A stretch of 64,000 nt of DNA from CBINFS01 sp966250015 (GTDB taxonomy: Bacteria; Bacteroidota; Rhodothermia; Rhodothermales; DASSAV01). The DNA lies in NCBI GenBank assembly GCA_966250015.1, contig CBINFS010000009.1:72772-136771 (forward strand), given 5' to 3'. Every line of letters begins with the position of its first letter. Positions within the stretch are counted from its first letter, which is position 1. The position numbers and the translations under genes were made by a program. Below are positions 50,581-59,559 of the stretch, piece after piece. Under the pieces are notes generated by a model. It did no database searches. It saw only the letters and a program-made list of their open reading frames with translations, and was not told the origin of the DNA.

Positions 50581-50850
50581 ATGCACCCAATTTTTGTACA
50601 GATCAGTGGTCTCATTGGCCTGTTGATTTTTCTGAAGGAGCTCTGGAGCCTGGCGCCATTCGAACGGACGATTATGGTCGCAGCGGCAACTGGCTTTGCG
50701 GTGTATCTGGCTTTGATCTTGGTGGAAATTCTGATTAGACGGATCATATCGTTTGCTCCTCCGCGCCTGGCCGATGAAACGGTTGGAGCCGCCAGCACAG
50801 CCGGCCGGAAGGCTGAGCACTCCGATACCAGTACGCCTGAAGCTGCTTAA
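50581..50850 (+). CDS. Small unknown membrane protein between flhG and fliA
   Basis: An 89-aa protein with two hydrophobic helices (about 5-22 and 31-52) and a polar Ala/Thr-rich tail (about 60-89). It lies 202 bases after flhG and 39 before fliA, so it is probably transcribed with fliA. I recognise no family. The location makes a motility link plausible, for example an anchor for FlhF/FlhG, but nothing in the sequence proves it. Confidence 0.65.
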   Translation: MHPIFVQISGLIGLLIFLKELWSLAPFERTIMVAAATGFAVYLALILVEILIRRIISFAPPRLADETVGAASTAGRKAEHSDTSTPEAA

Positions 50851-50889
50851 ACCGCACCTGTACCCCGTATTCGCCGATAGTATCCCGTC

Positions 50890-51651
50890 ATGGCCCAGGA
50901 CCTTCAAATACTCGCAGAACTTCACGCATCCGCACCCACGCCCAAGAATCGGGAAGCGGTCGTTCTGGCTGCCGTTCCACTCGTACGTTCACTGGTCGGC
51001 CGTCTGACCGTACCGGACCACCCCCTCGCCTCTCGTGAGGACCTGGAGAATGTCGGGTTGCTGGGTCTTCTTCAGGCGCTGGACGGGTACGATCCTTCAC
51101 GCGGGACTCCGTTCGTTTCGTACGCCTATGGCCGAATCCGGGGGGCGCTCATCGACTACCTCCGCTCAATCGATGCGTTGCCGCGCGAACGTCGCCGGCA
51201 GCTCGCAGAGGCGCAACACGCCATCGACGTCCTGCGGCAGTCGATGGGTGAAGAGCCGGACGATCAGGAAGTGGCAGACTACCTCGGCATCTCCTTATCC
51301 GAATACCACTTCCTTCTCACCGACGCCCAGCGTCGGTTCGCCCTTTCACTTCACGACACGACCGGTGCGGACGGCGACCAGTCCGTCGTAGAGACGCTGC
51401 CGAACGAAGAAGCCCTCGTTGCGTTCGACCAGGTCGACCAGGAGTCACTCCACACCTACGTTGCGGCGCTCATCAAAGAACTCCCCGAGCGCGAACAGAC
51501 CATCCTCGCGTTGTATTATTTTGAGAACCTGACGCTTCGGGAAATAGCACAGTTGCTCAATCTGACGGAAGCACGCATTTCGCAGATCATGGGCAAGATC
51601 CTGCTAAGTTTGAGGACCAGGCTCAGCCAGTCGAGCGCGCTGGTAAACTGA
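50890..51651 (+). CDS. fliA: RNA polymerase sigma factor FliA (sigma28)
   Basis: The sigma factor for late flagellar genes, 253 aa. Region 2 (about 20-90: DLENVGLLGLLQALDGYDPSRGTPFVSYAYGRIRGALIDYLRSID) matches FliA/WhiG-type sigmas. Region 3 is at about 100-160 and region 4 at about 190-245 (ELPEREQTILALYYFENLTLREIAQLLNLTEARISQI). Its expected target sequence is found at four places in this window. FlgM, its inhibitor, is encoded at 9645. Confidence 0.95.
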   Translation: MAQDLQILAELHASAPTPKNREAVVLAAVPLVRSLVGRLTVPDHPLASREDLENVGLLGLLQALDGYDPSRGTPFVSYAYGRIRGALIDYLRSIDALPRERRRQLAEAQHAIDVLRQSMGEEPDDQEVADYLGISLSEYHFLLTDAQRRFALSLHDTTGADGDQSVVETLPNEEALVAFDQVDQESLHTYVAALIKELPEREQTILALYYFENLTLREIAQLLNLTEARISQIMGKILLSLRTRLSQSSALVN

Positions 51652-52073
51652 CCGTCCCTGTCCCGGAGAGGAAATTCACATCGACCCAATCCCCTGTTTC
51701 TTGAGGGCTTGGATGCCAGGGAAACTCGCGCGACTGTTGCGATAGCCCAACCTGACCGTTCAGACGCTTTAGGCTCGTCTAAAATCCCAGGGTGACGTGT
51801 CCGTTAAACCCACACCGATCCGGTCCACGTCGGTCGCGGATACTTGGGAAGTCTTTGGCTTTGAATGGAAACATGAAAGGTTGTAAAATTGCTGAACCTT
51901 TCGATTCCCTTTCAGTATATTGGGGCGACTTAAAAGCGAATCGTCATTCATGCAAGTCAAGTAAAATAAACGAATTCCCAGGCTAGCGAGATCGTGCCGT
52001 AAGGCGTAAAAAAGGGTCCGGTCGGTCGCGGCGATCTGGAGATACTGCAATCTATTGATTTGGAGGTTGATTA
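51652..52073. other. Intergenic region between fliA and the PpiD-like gene
   Basis: A 422-base spacer with no convincing frame. GAAAGGTT (51875-51882) and AACCTTTC (51895-51902) form a perfect 8-bp hairpin that could be a late terminator for the fliA unit or a leader structure. The AT-rich stretch after it (about 51905-51975) is the likely promoter area for the foldase gene, but no clear boxes can be named. Confidence 0.4.
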
Positions 52074-54167
52074 ATGGGCACAATGAATAAACTCCGGGAC
52101 AACACCGGAGTGATCCTCTGGATTCTGGTCATCGCGTTTGGTGTGATCTGGGTGCTCCAGGATTCAGGTGCCTTCGACGTGGTCGGGCAATCTGCCGGGC
52201 GTGACATCATCATTGTCGATGGGGATCCGATCACCTACGACGAGTACAGCCGCGCTCTGGATAACCGGATGCAGCAGTATCAGCAGCAAACGGGTGAGAA
52301 CATGCCACCCCAGATGCTCGACCTCGAGCGGGACCGCATTTTTGAGGCCCTGGTCGTCAACAAGCTGCGCGAGCGCGAGATGGATCGCATGGGCATTACG
52401 GTCACCGACGAGGAGCTGGCCGACATGGTGCTGGGCGACAATCCGCATCAGATCATCCAGATCTATTTCGGCGACGGGCAGGGCGGCATCAACCGCGCGC
52501 TCTTGCAGAACTTCATCGAAGACCCCGAGGCCAGGGAAGAGTGGATCCAGCTCGAAGAATACCTGCGCGCCGAACGTCGCCGGGAAAAGCTGGATCAGCT
52601 CATCACCAGCACGGTACGCGTTTCCGAGCAAGACGTCCTCGACGAGTATCTGAAGCGGAACCGTTCTGCCAACGTCGAATACGTGGCGCTTCGGTATGCA
52701 GCGATCCCCGACGATTCGATCCAGGTGACTGACCGCGACTTCCGTCGTTTCTACGACGCGAATAAAGAAGACTTCAAGAGGGAGAAGACCTACACCATCA
52801 ACTACGTCACGGTCTCGAAGCTGCCTACGGCCGAGGACTCTTCGCTCGTCATATCAGAGCTCGAAAGGGCGAGAGAGCGGTTTGCCATTGCGGAGAACGA
52901 TTCGCTCTTCCTCATTCAGAACGGCTCGGAGCGTCCCTACACGAGCGCGTACTTCAAGGCCGACGATCTCGACCCCGAAATCGCTGACGCCGTATTCTCG
53001 AATCCGGAGCCTGGCCGCATCGTGGGCCCGATTGTGGCCGGTGGCGAGGCACATCTGGTAAAAATAGTCGGCGTCCGCCCGGCTGAGGACGTCGTGGTGA
53101 AGGCGCGGCACATCCTCTTCCGCGCACCGGAAGGCGATGCGGCGGAACGGAACGCGGCACGCACCAAAGCCAATCAGGCGCTCGCTCGAATCAACGACGG
53201 CGCCGATTTCGGTGCTCTGGCTCGCGAGCTCTCTGAAGACCCGGGAAGCGCCCCGCAGGGTGGTGAGCTGGGCTGGTTTGGCAAAGGCCGTATGGTGGAG
53301 CCGTTCGAAAACGCCGCCCTGTCTGCACCCGTCGGCCGCGTGGTTGGACCAGTCGAAACGTCCTACGGATACCATCTGATCCAGGTGACCCAGCGCGCCA
53401 ATCAGGAGGTTCAGCTTGCTGACCTGGCAATGCGAATACAGGCCAACGTCGAAACCCTCAGCAGGATTGAAGGACAGCTCGACGACTTGCAGTTCTATGC
53501 CACGGATACCGGAGATTTTGAGGCAGAAGCCCAGCGCCGGAACCTCCAGGTTCAGCAGGTGCAGGTTGAAGCGGGACAGCAGTTCATCCCCGGCATTGGT
53601 AACAGCCGCGCCCTGATGAACTTCCTCGAAGGCGGTAAGAAAGGGAGCATCTCCCCCGTCATCGAGCTGAACGATCAGTTCGTCGTGGCCGAGATCGCTT
53701 CGATTCAGAAAGCAGGCTACCGTCCGCTGGAGGAAGTGAGAGCCGAGCTCGAGCCGCGCGTCAAAACCGACAAAAAGCGCCAGATTCAGGAGGAGCGTTT
53801 ACGCCGTGCACTGCAAGAGCATGGCTTTGACGGGCTGGCCCAGGCGGTCGGTACGGACAAACGGTCGGTAACCGCCGTTAAGTTCGACGATCCCGTCGTG
53901 CCCGCATTGGGACGTGAACCCAAATTCACCGGTACTGCACTCGGTCTCAAGGAGGGACAGGTCTCGGACGTCATCGTCGGAGAAAACGCCGTCTTCGTAC
54001 TGAAGGCGACCTCCGTCAACGAACCCGCTCCCATCACTGAGGTCCAGAAAGAGCAGATTCGTACCCAGCTTTTCAATCAGCAGCGCTCGACGGTGCTGAA
54101 CCAGTGGCTGACGTCGCTCAGGGAGCAGGCTGATGTAAAGGATAACAGGCGCCTGTTCCAGCAATAA
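52074..54167 (+). CDS. Peptidyl-prolyl isomerase, PpiD/SurA-like periplasmic foldase
   Basis: A 697-aa inner-membrane-anchored chaperone facing the periplasm. It has a membrane helix at about 12-30, a SurA_N-like helical domain (about 45-200), and a parvulin domain at about 340-445 (KARHILFRAPEG, LARELSEDPGSAPQGGELGWFGKGRMVEPFENAA, TSYGYHLIQVTQR). A C-terminal domain resembling a second, degenerate parvulin follows. The ATG follows GGAGG at about 52060-52064. A strong terminator follows, so it is a single-gene unit. Confidence 0.92.
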   Translation: MGTMNKLRDNTGVILWILVIAFGVIWVLQDSGAFDVVGQSAGRDIIIVDGDPITYDEYSRALDNRMQQYQQQTGENMPPQMLDLERDRIFEALVVNKLREREMDRMGITVTDEELADMVLGDNPHQIIQIYFGDGQGGINRALLQNFIEDPEAREEWIQLEEYLRAERRREKLDQLITSTVRVSEQDVLDEYLKRNRSANVEYVALRYAAIPDDSIQVTDRDFRRFYDANKEDFKREKTYTINYVTVSKLPTAEDSSLVISELERARERFAIAENDSLFLIQNGSERPYTSAYFKADDLDPEIADAVFSNPEPGRIVGPIVAGGEAHLVKIVGVRPAEDVVVKARHILFRAPEGDAAERNAARTKANQALARINDGADFGALARELSEDPGSAPQGGELGWFGKGRMVEPFENAALSAPVGRVVGPVETSYGYHLIQVTQRANQEVQLADLAMRIQANVETLSRIEGQLDDLQFYATDTGDFEAEAQRRNLQVQQVQVEAGQQFIPGIGNSRALMNFLEGGKKGSISPVIELNDQFVVAEIASIQKAGYRPLEEVRAELEPRVKTDKKRQIQEERLRRALQEHGFDGLAQAVGTDKRSVTAVKFDDPVVPALGREPKFTGTALGLKEGQVSDVIVGENAVFVLKATSVNEPAPITEVQKEQIRTQLFNQQRSTVLNQWLTSLREQADVKDNRRLFQQ

Positions 54168-54187
54168 AAAACTAAAAAGATCCTTTC

Positions 54188-54223
54188 AAAGGGGCATACC
54201 GAAATCGGTGCGCCCCTTTTTTG
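54188..54223 (+). terminator. Intrinsic terminator after the PpiD-like gene
   Basis: AAAGGGGC (54188-54195) pairs with GCCCCTTT (54212-54219), with inner ACCG/CGGT pairing, and is followed by TTTT. Confidence 0.92.
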
Positions 54224-54434
54224 TTGATATGCCTGATGCCTTCTCGGTTGTGCTTAATCGATAAGGGATTCACCTACAAACATTCAAGGCATCAACGCAG
54301 GTTTTTATATGCCTTTTTGCATATATCGAGGGCGAAAGGAAGTGTAAATTTTGACACATACAATCACACGTGCCGGATGAGTGAAATCGTCACATACCGG
54401 CAGTCAAAAAGGTTAACCTGTCCCTCTCATCTCG

Positions 54435-55133
54435 ATGCACGATTCAGGTAGCGGTGACGTCACGGCCAGAGGAGGCGTGGCGAATGACGGCCTGACACGG
54501 ATCCTGATCGTCGACGATCATCCTGCCGTTCGGTATGCTCTCATCCAGAGTGTAAACTACCAGCCTGACCTGCACGTCTGTGGTGAAGCCGGCTCTGGCA
54601 CGCAAGCCCTTACTCTTATCGACGAAGTCAGACCGGATCTGGTAATCGTCGACCTGTCGCTGCCGGACATTCAGGGGCATTGTCTCGTCGAGCAAATCCA
54701 CCATTTATATCCGGACCTGTTCATCCTCGTTTATTCGATGTACGACGAGCGGGTTTTCGCCGAACGCCTGCTCGGTGCAGGCGCCTCGGGATACGTGATG
54801 AAAAATGCGCCCACGTCGGTCGTCATCGAAGCCATACGAACCGTCATGCAGGGTGAGGTCTACGTAAGTAAGGAAGAGTCGAAGCGACTCCTGAACAAGC
54901 TGTCGGTCAAGAAAAAGGAATCACCAAGCCACAGAGAAGCGCCCAAGGAGCTGACGGAACGTGAGAAGGAGATCTTCGAGATGTTAGGCGACGGGGCGAG
55001 TATTCCTGAGATAGCCCAAAAGCTGGGTCTGCACCGCAAAACTGTCGAAGCCTACAGACGGCAAGCCAAAAACAAGCTGGGGTTGAAGTCCGTCAGCAGC
55101 CTGATCCAGTTCGCCGTCAAGTCTCGGCTTTAG
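54435..55133 (+). CDS. NarL/FixJ-family response regulator
   Basis: A 232-aa two-component regulator. The receiver domain (about 21-140) has Asp27/Asp28, phospho-acceptor Asp73 in DLVIVDLSLPD and a Lys in YVMKNAP. The LuxR-type helix-turn-helix (about 168-232) reads LTEREKEIFEMLGDGASIPEIAQKLGLHRKTVEAYRRQAKNKLGL. No partner kinase lies beside it, and its targets cannot be inferred. The N-terminal 20 residues are unusual and probably disordered. Confidence 0.92.
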   Translation: MHDSGSGDVTARGGVANDGLTRILIVDDHPAVRYALIQSVNYQPDLHVCGEAGSGTQALTLIDEVRPDLVIVDLSLPDIQGHCLVEQIHHLYPDLFILVYSMYDERVFAERLLGAGASGYVMKNAPTSVVIEAIRTVMQGEVYVSKEESKRLLNKLSVKKKESPSHREAPKELTEREKEIFEMLGDGASIPEIAQKLGLHRKTVEAYRRQAKNKLGLKSVSSLIQFAVKSRL

Positions 55134-55247
55134 TGACATCAAATACGGGAATCTAAATCTCCCTTTCGGACAGATTCCCCGTGCAAACAATGCACATACA
55201 AGGTCACTTTTCTGCAGACATTCTTTGATGGGAAAAAAGAGCAGAAA

Positions 55248-55466
55248 TCAAGGTTTGCCGGCATCCACAGCGGTCAGACCGCGCTCTTTGAGCTCGCGTT
55301 CTATCGTATGCAATGCGTCTTCTATCCTCATCAGCGTCTTCCTGGATAGAGGTGTATCCAGCGAAATCAGCATGGATTGGGCATATCGATAGTCCATCAC
55401 GGTCTTCAAGAGCACGGCATCACTCAAAAGAGGCAATCCAACAGGGATAAATTCATTCTCATCCAT
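55248..55466 (-). CDS. Small hypothetical protein
   Basis: A 72-aa, mostly helical acidic protein (MDENEFIPVGLPLLSDAVLL...RIEDALHTIERELKERGLTA). It begins at ATG and codon use resembles the neighbours. It has no signal peptide or membrane helix. I recognise no family. Confidence 0.5.
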   Translation of the reverse strand: MDENEFIPVGLPLLSDAVLLKTVMDYRYAQSMLISLDTPLSRKTLMRIEDALHTIERELKERGLTAVDAGKP

Positions 55467-55571
55467 AAGGCGGTAGAGGGCTACCGGTAGCGTTCCGGCA
55501 GCGTACTATTGTGACACGACTGTATCGAAGTCTCGTCAACAATCCTGCCGAAAACGTATGCTGCCTGGCAA

Positions 55572-56834
55572 TCACTCTGCGGACTGCTTAAGGGCGCCGT
55601 TGACGATCATGTCGGCGATCCGACTGAAGAGTCCGGACGTATTTGGATAGTACCCACTCGGGAGGGGACCTCCATGCTGTCGATTAGTCAAGAGAATGAT
55701 CGACAGGTCGAGTTCGGGTATGGCTACCACGTGGGTGCCCGTAAAACCGGAGTGCCCGAAGGCTCCAGGGTATTCGACTCCAATTATATCCGGCGCCATA
55801 GCCCACCCGAGACCGCTGCCAGTGTGATCTGGTTTCAAAAAAAGGTTTACCGTTTCTGGTCGAAAAATAACCGAGCCGCCGTATCGGCCTTTATTCAGAA
55901 GCACTTGCAGCAGTACGGACAGGTCTTTCGCGGTACCAAATAGTCCCGCGTGGCCGGCGACTCCTTCGAAGGCGTGGAAGGCGTTCCCGTCGTTCACCTC
56001 ACCCTGAAGAACGTAATTGCGCCAGCCGGTAAACGAAGCCGGGTCTTCGTCCGTTTTGTAGCCGAAGTTGTCATCCTCTATCATTCGCCGTTCGTAAGGA
56101 TTCCCGTGGGATGTAGCGGCGATCAAAGTGTGGCCTTTTTCAAGGGGCCGAAACGTGACCGTCTCAAGCTGGAGCGGTCCGTAAAGACTCCGTTCGAGAA
56201 ACGAATCCAGTGATTCACCTGTAAGCCGCTCGACTACCGCGCCCAGAAGCATGAATCCCAGGTCGCTGTAATGTCTCGCAGTCGCCACCGAATAGGCGAG
56301 TGGCAAGGACGTAACGTATGCGAGGGCTCTACCGCTCTGATCGGCGTGATAGTAAATGGGTTTCCACGGCTCAAGGCCTGCGGTATGGGAAAGTAAATGC
56401 CGGACGGTGACGCTGTCTTTGTTCTCACCCCGGAAGTCGGGAAGGTAGCGATACAGGGGTACGTCCAGATCGAGTACTCCTCGATCGGCCAGCAGCATCA
56501 CGGCCATGGTCGTCCCGAACACTTTGGATAGAGAAGCCAGATCGAACAGGTGATCCACCGTGAGCAGTTCCGGCGTATCCGTGCGACTGCGATCAAATTC
56601 GTAGAGCCGTGCGTGACCGTACGCTTTCTCAAAAACAACGTCACCGTTAAGTGAGACGAGCAAGACCGCTCCAGGCACGAAGCCTCGGTCAATTTCGCCC
56701 GCGATCACCGAGTCGGCACGAGAGAGTGCAGCACGCATCCCATCAACGGGCCGTTGCGCATGTGCTGGCCGAACGGAAAAAGCCAGCAGCAAACACAAAA
56801 CCCACGGCAGCATGTCCCGTTGACTATCTCTCAT
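55572..56834 (-). CDS. Exported serine hydrolase, class C beta-lactamase fold
   Basis: A 420-aa periplasmic or secreted enzyme of the beta-lactamase/DD-peptidase superfamily. ATG 56834 gives a good signal peptide (MRDSQRDMLPWVLCLLLAFS, cleavage after AHA); a TTG at 56867 is less likely. The S-x-x-K motif is S101-L-S-K104 in LASLSKVFGTTM, the Y-x-N position is Y189-S-D191, and HSGFTGT near residue 360 is the third (K/H-S/T-G) motif. Such proteins are often esterases or peptidases acting on cell-wall fragments, and resistance should not be assumed. Confidence 0.92.
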   Translation of the reverse strand: MRDSQRDMLPWVLCLLLAFSVRPAHAQRPVDGMRAALSRADSVIAGEIDRGFVPGAVLLVSLNGDVVFEKAYGHARLYEFDRSRTDTPELLTVDHLFDLASLSKVFGTTMAVMLLADRGVLDLDVPLYRYLPDFRGENKDSVTVRHLLSHTAGLEPWKPIYYHADQSGRALAYVTSLPLAYSVATARHYSDLGFMLLGAVVERLTGESLDSFLERSLYGPLQLETVTFRPLEKGHTLIAATSHGNPYERRMIEDDNFGYKTDEDPASFTGWRNYVLQGEVNDGNAFHAFEGVAGHAGLFGTAKDLSVLLQVLLNKGRYGGSVIFRPETVNLFLKPDHTGSGLGWAMAPDIIGVEYPGAFGHSGFTGTHVVAIPELDLSIILLTNRQHGGPLPSGYYPNTSGLFSRIADMIVNGALKQSAE

Positions 56835-56859
56835 ACGGAAAAACCATTGTTTGGAATAT

Positions 56860-57381
56860 CTAGTCAATGAGCCGGCGAATTAAAACGGCCATCGATAGAG
56901 TGGGGAGGGTTATCGCCAGCTCGCGCTTGACGGCGTAGGCGTTGTTTCTATTCAAAAGGCCTTTCAAAAATCCGCTTCGTCTTCTCGACCTTATCGTCAC
57001 AAAAAAGGTCCACGGCAAGGCGTATCGTCGGGTCGTTAACGGCCAGAAAAGGGGAATACCGCCGGGACTTTCCTTGCTCAGGAGGTCGAGCAGGAGATGG
57101 GACGAATACAAGGCAGCCCCCCGGACGAACGACGGTAGAAACCTTCGCCTCGTTTGACTTGAGACGATACCGTTCATCGTTCCAATACCCAGCGCCCATG
57201 CCAGGCTATGACTGGTTCGAACAGGAGGTAAACCTGATTTTTCCGAAAGGAGCTTCGGAAAGTAATCCAGATCCGCTGCATTTGACAAAACCAATGCGGA
57301 GAGGAATCCCCTTTTCCCGCCTCGCGGCAACAGCCGGTCGATGGCCAACCCAAATACCGAATGACCCACAAAAGACGGCAT
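56860..57381 (-). CDS. YdjM-like membrane-bound protein (PF04307 family)
   Basis: A 173-aa integral membrane protein. Polar residues of the family are present: GHSVFGLAIDRLLP at the start, NAADLDYFP, SHSLAWALG and SSHLLLDLLSKESPGGIPLFWPL. The family is described as putative membrane metal-dependent hydrolases, but the activity is not established. The 3' end overlaps the 5' region of the serine hydrolase frame and does not reach its ATG. Confidence 0.82.
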   Translation of the reverse strand: MPSFVGHSVFGLAIDRLLPRGGKRGFLSALVLSNAADLDYFPKLLSEKSGLPPVRTSHSLAWALGIGTMNGIVSSQTRRRFLPSFVRGAALYSSHLLLDLLSKESPGGIPLFWPLTTRRYALPWTFFVTIRSRRRSGFLKGLLNRNNAYAVKRELAITLPTLSMAVLIRRLID

Positions 57382-57467
57382 AATTCCTCCAGATGAACCG
57401 TACGATATTTATGGAATCATATCGACGGTTCAGGCAAAAGGATCCTCTCACCGACGTTCCGATGCGG

Positions 57468-58280
57468 TCACATGAACCACTTCTTCGTATGATGCACCAC
57501 GTCGCCGAACGATTTTATGAACGTCATTTCTTCCTCGTCCAGCGGGCCCTTCTGAAGGCTGGCGAGGTTTTCTCGGAACTGCTTCAGATTTGATGGCGCC
57601 GTGAGGCATACGTGGGCGTGCGGATTCGACAACACAAACCGGTAACACATGCCGGCATCCGGCACGGGACGGTCTTTCGCCCAACTCGAAGGGCGCCGGA
57701 TTAGATAGCGCCAGCGTGTGGCGGTGTAGGATATCACGCCGGGATTGTGCGTGCTCAGGTGAGGAAAGATGTCCTGCTCGGCGCCCCGATGCGCCGCATT
57801 GTACCGGATCATGACGGCATCAACCGCTCCCTCCCCTGCCAACTGGCCTGCAAGCTTGCGGTTATGGGTCGAAAGGCCGACACCCCGCACCTTGCCTTCT
57901 TCGCGTAGCCGGTACAACTCCTCGCGGGTTCGCGCTGAGAATTCCCCCGGCTTCAGCACACCCAGCAGCAGGAAAAGATCGAGATAGTCGGTCCGGAGCG
58001 CTCTCAGGCGGCTTTCGAGGGTTTGTCGAATGTTGGAATGTCCCCAAATGAGGTTATAGGGGCCGGTGACCACAACGAATTTTTCTCGCTGCCCACGCAT
58101 GACGTCGCGCAGGACGGAGATCATCTGGGTGTCGATACCGAAGCCGAAGAAGACGTTTACCCCCGCATCAACGGCTTCGTACACCGTCTTTTTCCCGGGA
58201 CGGTAAGTGGTCGAAAGCCCGAGCCGATGAACGACCGGGCCGCCTGCACCGAGCCGTGCAGACGTGAAGTTCGGTTCCAT
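57468..58280 (-). CDS. Aldo/keto reductase-like protein lacking the usual catalytic residues
   Basis: A 270-aa TIM-barrel protein with clear AKR layout: GLSTTYRPGKKTVYEAVDAGVNVFF, TDYLDLFLLLGV, REEGKVRGVGLSTHNRKLAGQL and DAVMIRYNAAHRGAEQDIFP. The usual Asp-Tyr-Lys-His tetrad is not visible. FFDTA...Y is replaced by FFGFGIDT, the Lys strand reads FVVVTGPYN, and the His of LxLIH is Leu in DLFLLLG. It may be a non-catalytic or repurposed member. The start is an ATG. Confidence 0.8.
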   Translation of the reverse strand: MEPNFTSARLGAGGPVVHRLGLSTTYRPGKKTVYEAVDAGVNVFFGFGIDTQMISVLRDVMRGQREKFVVVTGPYNLIWGHSNIRQTLESRLRALRTDYLDLFLLLGVLKPGEFSARTREELYRLREEGKVRGVGLSTHNRKLAGQLAGEGAVDAVMIRYNAAHRGAEQDIFPHLSTHNPGVISYTATRWRYLIRRPSSWAKDRPVPDAGMCYRFVLSNPHAHVCLTAPSNLKQFRENLASLQKGPLDEEEMTFIKSFGDVVHHTKKWFM

Positions 58281-58307
58281 TTGTGTAATGAGTAAGAGAC
58301 CAGGGCA

Positions 58308-58751
58308 TCAAGACTCGACGCGCCCGGGTGTAGTTGCGGACGAGCGGTCAGGTTTTTTAATCGCCGTGGCAGCGTACGCCTCGCGCTCGAAGATATTGCT
58401 ACGATAAGGATTTCCCCCCACAAAAAGCTCAGCCAGGCTTGAGAAAAGGTAGGCCGGCAGAAAAAAAGGACCCCATCGCTCGGCTTGCCGCACGTGGACA
58501 TGCTCGTGTTCCCTCGTCCGGTCGAGGGCATCAGCGTCCCGGCCTAAAATGACGTGTCCGAGCGTGATCGCGAGGGCGCCCCCTGGAATCGGTATTAGAT
58601 GCCTCAGTAACCACGAAATCCAGCGCCCGTGTGCTTCGATCACGCCACCCACGACAGCAACTCGGCCTCTTCCAACAAACACGAGCGGCAAGAGCACGAG
58701 CCCTATCAACGTCGTCGGGAAGGCCCATACGTACCGGATCAACCGTTTCAT
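58308..58751 (-). CDS. Membrane protein with HExxH motif, unknown function
   Basis: A 147-aa protein with a hydrophobic N-terminal helix (about 10-26) and a second hydrophobic region (about 55-70). The motif HEHVH at residues 82-86 is followed by VRQAERWGPFFLPAYLFSSL. It fits a zinc-binding HExxH consensus, as in small membrane peptidase-like proteins. ATG 58751 is preceded by GGAGG and is preferred over an ATG ten codons further out. Function is not known. Confidence 0.72.
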   Translation of the reverse strand: MKRLIRYVWAFPTTLIGLVLLPLVFVGRGRVAVVGGVIEAHGRWISWLLRHLIPIPGGALAITLGHVILGRDADALDRTREHEHVHVRQAERWGPFFLPAYLFSSLAELFVGGNPYRSNIFEREAYAATAIKKPDRSSATTPGRVES

Positions 58752-58909
58752 AGTACCTCCTCGATTCTGGCCCCACATCATTTGTATCTTCAGCCCGTTG
58801 CCGGTTCAGCCTGCACGCCGAAAAGAGGCTGACGGGTCCGGAACAAGTGCGTTCATCGAAAAATTAAGCAACACCCTACCATCAGCTTCCAAACCTGAAG
58901 GAAAGAACG

Positions 58910-59179
58910 ATGTCGTACAATTTAATTGGAAAACGCGTGAGGGTTCACCTTTACGATCGCTCCGGTATTCTCCTGGGTTCGATCGAGGGACGCATCGCAG
59001 ACCAGGCATTTGACGTAGAAATAGCGCCCGGCATGAAAAAGGACCTGGCGTACGTCGTCGACATCAAGGCGGGGGATATTCCCTACCGTAACAGCGCAGG
59101 AGAAGAAAATGAGGGGTGGTTTGCCCTTCAGGACATGGAAATCATCGATTCCGAACAGCCCCGATTCTTCACTAACTGA
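58910..59179 (+). CDS. Small hypothetical protein, beta-rich
   Basis: An 89-aa soluble acidic protein (MSYNLIGKRVRVHLYDRSGI...QDMEIIDSEQPRFFTN). The alternating pattern and GKRVRVHLYDRSGILLGSIEG suggest a small SH3- or Sm-like beta-barrel. It lies divergent from the HExxH gene and convergent with the next gene. No family is assigned. Confidence 0.7.
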   Translation: MSYNLIGKRVRVHLYDRSGILLGSIEGRIADQAFDVEIAPGMKKDLAYVVDIKAGDIPYRNSAGEENEGWFALQDMEIIDSEQPRFFTN

Positions 59180-59192
59180 AACGTTCAGTTAG
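59172..59192. repeat. Hairpin between convergent small genes
   Basis: CTAACTGAA-ACG-TTCAGTTAG is a perfect 9-bp inverted repeat that includes the stop region of the + gene and the end of the - gene. It may end both transcripts despite lacking a T tract. Confidence 0.55.
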
Positions 59193-59466
59193 CGGTGGTT
59201 TGTTCGCCCGGAACGTCGTCGAGTACCTTTACGAGCCGCCCGTCTGCGGCTCTTACTATTCTGTAGCGATCTGTCTTTTCACGCCCCGGCGTGAGCTGCC
59301 TGGATAGAGGCAGCTCTGTCGTCCCGTTTGCCCTTTCATCGATCTCTAATACCACCGCGTCTTCAATTTCCCAGAACACCCTGGTGGCATCTCGGGCAAT
59401 GAATAGCACGAGAAACGGAAAAAACAGGATAAATACGCTCCAAACGGACCAGTATACGACGTTCAC
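59185..59466 (-). CDS. Small single-pass membrane protein, unknown
   Basis: A 93-aa protein starting at GTG, with one N-terminal membrane helix (about 5-25, MNVVYWSVWSVFILFFPFLV) and a polar beta-rich tail (about 30-90). I recognise no family. A GCCGATACG -10-like element lies about 48 bases upstream on the - strand, but no matching -35 is seen. Confidence 0.6.
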   Translation of the reverse strand: MNVVYWSVWSVFILFFPFLVLFIARDATRVFWEIEDAVVLEIDERANGTTELPLSRQLTPGREKTDRYRIVRAADGRLVKVLDDVPGEQTTAN

Positions 59467-59559
59467 GCCTTTCGCCGTCTGATTAGACCTCGACTCTGTA
59501 AGATAATCATACGTATCGGCACAGTACCAAAAAAATTGCCCGAAAACGCAGAATTTTGA

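Noticed and set aside
54221..54451. A 76-aa frame between the PpiD-like and NarL-like genes
   Set aside because: It begins inside the terminator, has atypical composition and overlaps the regulator start.
59504..59525. A sigma28 promoter for the small membrane protein at 59185-59466
   Set aside because: The -10 element GCCGATACG is good on the - strand, but no TAAG-like -35 lies at the right distance.
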